A stretch of 9,569 bases of DNA. It comes from Bacteroidota bacterium. Its GTDB lineage: Bacteria; Bacteroidota; Bacteroidia; UKL13-3. Shown here one piece after another: positions 6,146-9,569 of the stretch. The stretch spans positions 1 to 9,569 of the forward strand of contig RGVD01000095.1 of assembly GCA_010027395.1 (NCBI GenBank). The letters run 5' to 3'. The notes beneath the pieces are model-generated. The model saw only the letters and a program-made list of their open reading frames with translations. It searched no databases and was not told where the DNA came from. The position numbers were made by a program, and so were the translations under genes. Each line of letters opens with the position of its first letter. Positions within the stretch are counted from its first letter, which is position 1.

Positions 6146-8620
6146 ATGAAAAAACTGTTCAAAATAGTATCTATTTTTATTCTTATTGTAATCCTTCTAT
6201 TTGCAGGACTTTTCACATACATGTATGTAAATCAGGATGCTATCAAGCAATATGCCTTAAGACAATTAAATGCCCAATTGAAAAGTGAAATAAGTGCAAG
6301 CCAAATTGATATAACTGTTTTTTCTATTTTCCCAAATGTGGGTCTCGACCTTAAGGATTTTAGATTAAGTGAGCCCTATCATTCAGAAAAAAACATAATC
6401 AAGGCTAGCCATCTATATTTAGGATTTAATATTCAGAACATTTTGAGCAAAAACTATAAAATAAATATGCTCAGTATTGATAGTGGATTTTGTCATTTAG
6501 CCTTAGATAAAAAAGGGAAAAGCAATTTTGATATTTTATTAGAATCCAAAGATACTGGCAAGTCAGAGCCTTTTTGGTTTGAGATGGAACAGGTTAAACT
6601 AAACAATATATTTTTTACCTTCAATAATGAGCACAGCAAAATGCACTATCGCTTTAATATTGAAAACACAACCCTATCAGGTAAGTTTATTGATAAGGTT
6701 TTCGATTTGACTTGTTCTGCAAATGCCTTTGTGCAGGATATTACTGCCAATAAATTAGCTATCGTAAAAGACAAAAAACTGAGTATTGAAACGGTATTAA
6801 ATATCAATAATCAAAAGAAAATTTATGCCATTAAACAATGTGATTTGGCTGTTGAAGATTTGAAATTGGCCTTATCTGGAGATGTAAGCAGTAGCAAAAA
6901 TTCAACAGATATTAATCTGAAATTTAAAGCCAAAGAAATTTCGATTGCTAGTTTACTATCCATTATGCCTATTACATTACCCGAAAAAGTGAAGCAATAC
7001 AAAAGCATGGGTGATGTGTATTTCTCTGGTTCTGTTAAAGGGCAAGCGACAGATACAAAATCACCGAGTATTCAAGTTGATTTTGGAATAAACAATGGTT
7101 CATTGCAAGCCGATAACAATATTGATCTCAAAAACATATCACTTAAAGGTTGGTTTAATAATGGGTATGCCCACAATATGACCAGTTCAGAACTTGTATT
7201 GGATGATATTAAAGCCAATTTGGGCTCAGGTAGCTTGAGCGGTCTTTTTAAATTGAACAACTTCGAGAGTAAGAATTTTACAAGCAATCTGAAATCTCAA
7301 TTTGAAATAGATGATTTCTTGAAAATCTTTCCTATTGCTGCCATTAAATCTGCGAGAGGTGAAATGAAAGTAGATTTGCAATTAAGCGGAAGCTTATCAA
7401 ATACCAATTCGGTGCTTCATAACCCAGCTAATTCAGGTTCTTTAACGCTTAATCTTCCTAGTTTGAGATTGAAACAAGCAGATAAAGAAATTCTCAATTT
7501 AAAAGCAGAATTGAGTTTGCAACAAGGCGACCTATTGATTAAATCTTGCAATGCAGAAATTGAACAATCTGATGTCAAAATATCTGGAAGTATTGATAAT
7601 GCCTTGGCTTATATGATTGATGACAAAGAACAATTAAATGCGAATATTAACTATGTCTCGGAACAGAAACAAGTAGATGATAAAAAAGGCGCTGTAGATA
7701 AAGGATTTAGTTTGCCCGATAGAATTAACTTGACTTTAAATGCTAATATCAAAAAGTTGGTTTACTTTGGTTTTACAGCAAATAATGTGATTTCGAATAT
7801 AAAAATGGAAGGCAAGAAAATAAACTTTGAACAAGTATCTTTTGGCGCAATGGGAGGAAGTATAAAACTAAATGGAACTGTCAACAATGCAAGTAATGGA
7901 GATTTTTTTGTGAGCACTTCTTCTAATTTATCAAATATTGATATAGCAGAAATGTTTAGGCAAATGAATAATTTTGATCAAGTAAATATCATTGACAAAA
8001 ATCTTAAGGGTAAATTATCGGGAAATGTCGACTTTGCAGGTGTATGGAAGAGTGATTTGTCTTGCTTAATGGATAAGATTTATATGTATTCAAATGTGAA
8101 GATTAACAATGGAGAACTGGTCAACTACAAGCCTCTTGAAGCATTAAGTAAATACATTAGTTTGGATGATTTGCGAAACATCAAGTTTGCTAGTTTGTCG
8201 AATGTAATTGAGATAAAGAATAAGAATATTTTTGTGTCTCAGATGGAAATTAAGAACAACGCACTAAATGTTTCTTTAAGTGGAAAGCAAAACTTCGATA
8301 ATGTGCTCGACTATAAATTGAAATTAAGCCTTTCTGAATTGATTAAGAAAAAGCGCAAACCAAAAGAAAATGAATTTGGAGAAGAAGATGAAAAGACTGG
8401 CGGTTTGAACCTATTTGTTAGCATTTCAGGCCCAATCAATAATCTTAAATTTTCTTATGATAAGATTGGAGTGAAGAACAAAATAAAACAAGACATAAAG
8501 ATCGAAAAAGAGAACATCAAAGAGATTTTTAAGAAAGAATTAGGGCTTGATAAACCCAATCAGTTAAAACAAAAAGAAAAGAAAAAAGACGATGAAGAAC
8601 TGGAATTTGAAAACAACTAA
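6146..8620 (+). CDS. AsmA-family protein (membrane-anchored envelope protein)
   Basis: This 824-residue protein starts with a basic stretch and one membrane helix (about 5-27, FKIVSIFILIVILLFAGLFTYMYV). A long beta-rich periplasmic part follows, with the AsmA N-terminal pattern (AIKQYALRQLNAQLKSEISASQIDITVFSIFPNVGLDLKDFRL) and repeated strand units such as LSGDVSS, YFSGSVKG and LQLSGSLS. The AsmA_2-like C-terminal region (about 535-760) includes GAMGGSIKLNGTV, LKGKLSGNVDFAG and NNGELVNYKPLEALSKYISLDDLRNIKFASLSN. The last ~60 residues are charged (KKKDDEELEFENN). Members of the AsmA/TamB/YhdP superfamily are anchored in the inner membrane, reach towards the outer membrane and are linked to lipid transport and envelope integrity. 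The exact role here is inferred. The last 29 nt overlap the following barrel gene, suggesting co-expression. It has its own promoter-like element. Confidence 0.88.
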   Translation: MKKLFKIVSIFILIVILLFAGLFTYMYVNQDAIKQYALRQLNAQLKSEISASQIDITVFSIFPNVGLDLKDFRLSEPYHSEKNIIKASHLYLGFNIQNILSKNYKINMLSIDSGFCHLALDKKGKSNFDILLESKDTGKSEPFWFEMEQVKLNNIFFTFNNEHSKMHYRFNIENTTLSGKFIDKVFDLTCSANAFVQDITANKLAIVKDKKLSIETVLNINNQKKIYAIKQCDLAVEDLKLALSGDVSSSKNSTDINLKFKAKEISIASLLSIMPITLPEKVKQYKSMGDVYFSGSVKGQATDTKSPSIQVDFGINNGSLQADNNIDLKNISLKGWFNNGYAHNMTSSELVLDDIKANLGSGSLSGLFKLNNFESKNFTSNLKSQFEIDDFLKIFPIAAIKSARGEMKVDLQLSGSLSNTNSVLHNPANSGSLTLNLPSLRLKQADKEILNLKAELSLQQGDLLIKSCNAEIEQSDVKISGSIDNALAYMIDDKEQLNANINYVSEQKQVDDKKGAVDKGFSLPDRINLTLNANIKKLVYFGFTANNVISNIKMEGKKINFEQVSFGAMGGSIKLNGTVNNASNGDFFVSTSSNLSNIDIAEMFRQMNNFDQVNIIDKNLKGKLSGNVDFAGVWKSDLSCLMDKIYMYSNVKINNGELVNYKPLEALSKYISLDDLRNIKFASLSNVIEIKNKNIFVSQMEIKNNALNVSLSGKQNFDNVLDYKLKLSLSELIKKKRKPKENEFGEEDEKTGGLNLFVSISGPINNLKFSYDKIGVKNKIKQDIKIEKENIKEIFKKELGLDKPNQLKQKEKKKDDEELEFENN

Positions 8621-9302
8621 GTCTTATGTGATTCTATTAATGGCTGTGGTAAGTAGCGGTCAATTGTTGGCACAAAGTAAAACCAAGTTAAGTATAGGAG
8701 CTTCTATTACACCAACCATAACGGGCAGTTTGAATACATCATCTTCAGATGCTATTGTGTCAACCACTGGACAAACATATACCAAATACAATGACTCTAT
8801 TTCAACTAAAGAGACCTATCGTGTTAGCTATGGTGCAAGTGTTTGGGTAATATATGCCCTAACTAAAAACATAGATTTGCAAACTGGATTAACCTATTTG
8901 GATGTAGGATTTCAAAGGCAACTAACGAATTTGAAATATCTAGATAGAACTTATCCTGGAATTGGTACTGGTGAATATTCAGGTATTGTAATTGATAAAT
9001 CAAACGTAAAAAAGAGTATTGACTTGAATTACCGTTATCAGTATCTGCAGATACCTGTTTTAGCAAATTTCAATTTAAAACGTACAAGGGATTTGAAATT
9101 TGATTTTAGTATGAATGCAGGTATTGGATTAAACTTTTTGCTTAACCATGAATTGCAAGCCAAGATGGTTGATTCTTATAAAATTGAAGGTGAAAGCGAG
9201 TATAACTTTGACTCTACAGGTTATTCAGCTCGTAAATTTGCTATGAATGTAATGGTGGGTGGCACCATAGCCTCCATGAAGCTCACAACAAAGTGTCGGT
9301 AG
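8592..9302 (+). CDS. Outer membrane beta-barrel (porin-family) protein, 3' end lost at a sequence junction
   Basis: The first ~28 residues are a signal peptide (MKNWNLKTTKSYVILLMAVVSSGQLLAQ). Amphipathic strands typical of the OMP_b-brl_2 / porin family follow: KLSIGASITPTITG, SYGASVWVIYALTKNIDLQTGLTYLDVGFQ, YRYQYLQIPVLANFNL and FDFSMNAGIGLNFLLNHEL. The product should sit in the outer membrane; its role is unknown. The start at 8592 gives the full signal peptide; the next ATG (8640) would remove its charged end. It overlaps the AsmA-like gene by 29 nt. The frame ends at TAG 9300-9302, but codon use and base composition change from about 9270 onward, so the final residues (about SMKLTTKCR) and the stop codon are probably not native. 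The last strands, ending in the usual aromatic residue, appear to be missing. Treat it as truncated. Confidence 0.75.
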   Translation: MKNWNLKTTKSYVILLMAVVSSGQLLAQSKTKLSIGASITPTITGSLNTSSSDAIVSTTGQTYTKYNDSISTKETYRVSYGASVWVIYALTKNIDLQTGLTYLDVGFQRQLTNLKYLDRTYPGIGTGEYSGIVIDKSNVKKSIDLNYRYQYLQIPVLANFNLKRTRDLKFDFSMNAGIGLNFLLNHELQAKMVDSYKIEGESEYNFDSTGYSARKFAMNVMVGGTIASMKLTTKCR

Positions 9303-9569
9303 CTGCAGAGGATGGACGCGAAGAACCTCAGGAAGATGAGCCTGCAGGGGAGGATAGAAACAGCAGACGGGAGGCAGAAACACCAGAGGGAAGGGTCGGG
9401 TTCCTATACACTACAGTTCAGATCACAGCTCATTGGACCAGTTCGTGATTTCCTGGTAGTGGGCACGCCCCTGGGGCTGCACTTGAGGCTGGAGATGAAT
9501 CCATGTAAGACTGTGTCCCATGCACTAGACTTCAGTCCACATGTACCTTATCTCCTGGTCGTGGGCGCG
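9271..9569. other. GC-rich segment unlike the rest of the window (probable foreign or chimeric end)
   Basis: By my count about 55% of bases 9301-9569 are G or C, against about 32% in a sample of the barrel gene just before. Codon and dinucleotide style change abruptly inside the barrel gene. I find no bacterial gene, promoter or RNA here. The plus frame in phase with the barrel gene stays open from 9303 to the window end (89 codons), and a second frame is open to about 9447. The exact junction cannot be fixed; 9265-9300 is the likely range. Confidence 0.65.

Noticed and set aside
6097..6288. 63-codon plus-strand open frame
   Set aside because: It overlaps the promoter and start of the AsmA-like gene in another frame, and its Cys-rich product resembles no known protein.

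Overview
The window is a low-GC (about one third G+C) piece of a Bacteroidota genome. The evidence is a TonB-dependent-receptor-type outer membrane protein with a carboxypeptidase-like regulatory domain, a two-domain universal stress protein, an AsmA-like protein, an OMP_b-brl-type barrel, almost no Shine-Dalgarno sequences, and promoter-like elements of the Bacteroidota kind (TTG / TAnnTTTG). The order or genus cannot be decided from the sequence. The last ~290 bases do not look like the rest and are probably foreign or chimeric.

Layout. 1-1035 (-): 5' part of an outer membrane beta-barrel/TonB-receptor-like gene running off the left edge. 1145-1176: strong palindromic terminator. 1195-2082 (-): universal stress protein. 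2162-5485 (+): a tight four-gene run consisting of a nucleoside (uridine-type) phosphorylase, dprA, a secreted alkaline phosphatase and a small three-helix membrane protein, with junctions of 0, +10 and -4 nt. 5486-6145: intergenic region holding an intact tRNA-Ala(GGC) on the minus strand flanked by three degenerate tRNA-Ala-like copies whose loops or arms are replaced by short palindromes. The cluster has its own promoter-like signal and a possible terminator. 6146-8620 (+): AsmA-family protein. 8592-9302 (+): outer membrane beta-barrel protein overlapping asmA-like by 29 nt and losing its 3' end at a composition break. 9303-9569: about 55% G+C sequence unlike the rest.

How the genes fit together. 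Much of the content concerns the cell envelope: surface receptor, AsmA-like envelope homeostasis or lipid-transport factor, beta-barrel protein and exported phosphatase. The four-gene run mixes nucleoside salvage (phosphorylase), protection of incoming single-stranded DNA (DprA) and phosphate release (alkaline phosphatase). A link through use of external DNA or nucleotides is conceivable, but the sequence shows only the co-arrangement.

The most unusual item is the tRNA-Ala cluster at 5665-5995. In three tRNA-like copies the anticodon arm is replaced by the same kind of 21-nt palindrome (TCCCGA...TCGGGA). A second palindrome type (TTCYGA...TCGGAA) sits in the T-loop of one copy and the D-loop of another. 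This looks like a small palindromic element family tied to tRNA hairpin loops, or a structured RNA family derived from tRNA.
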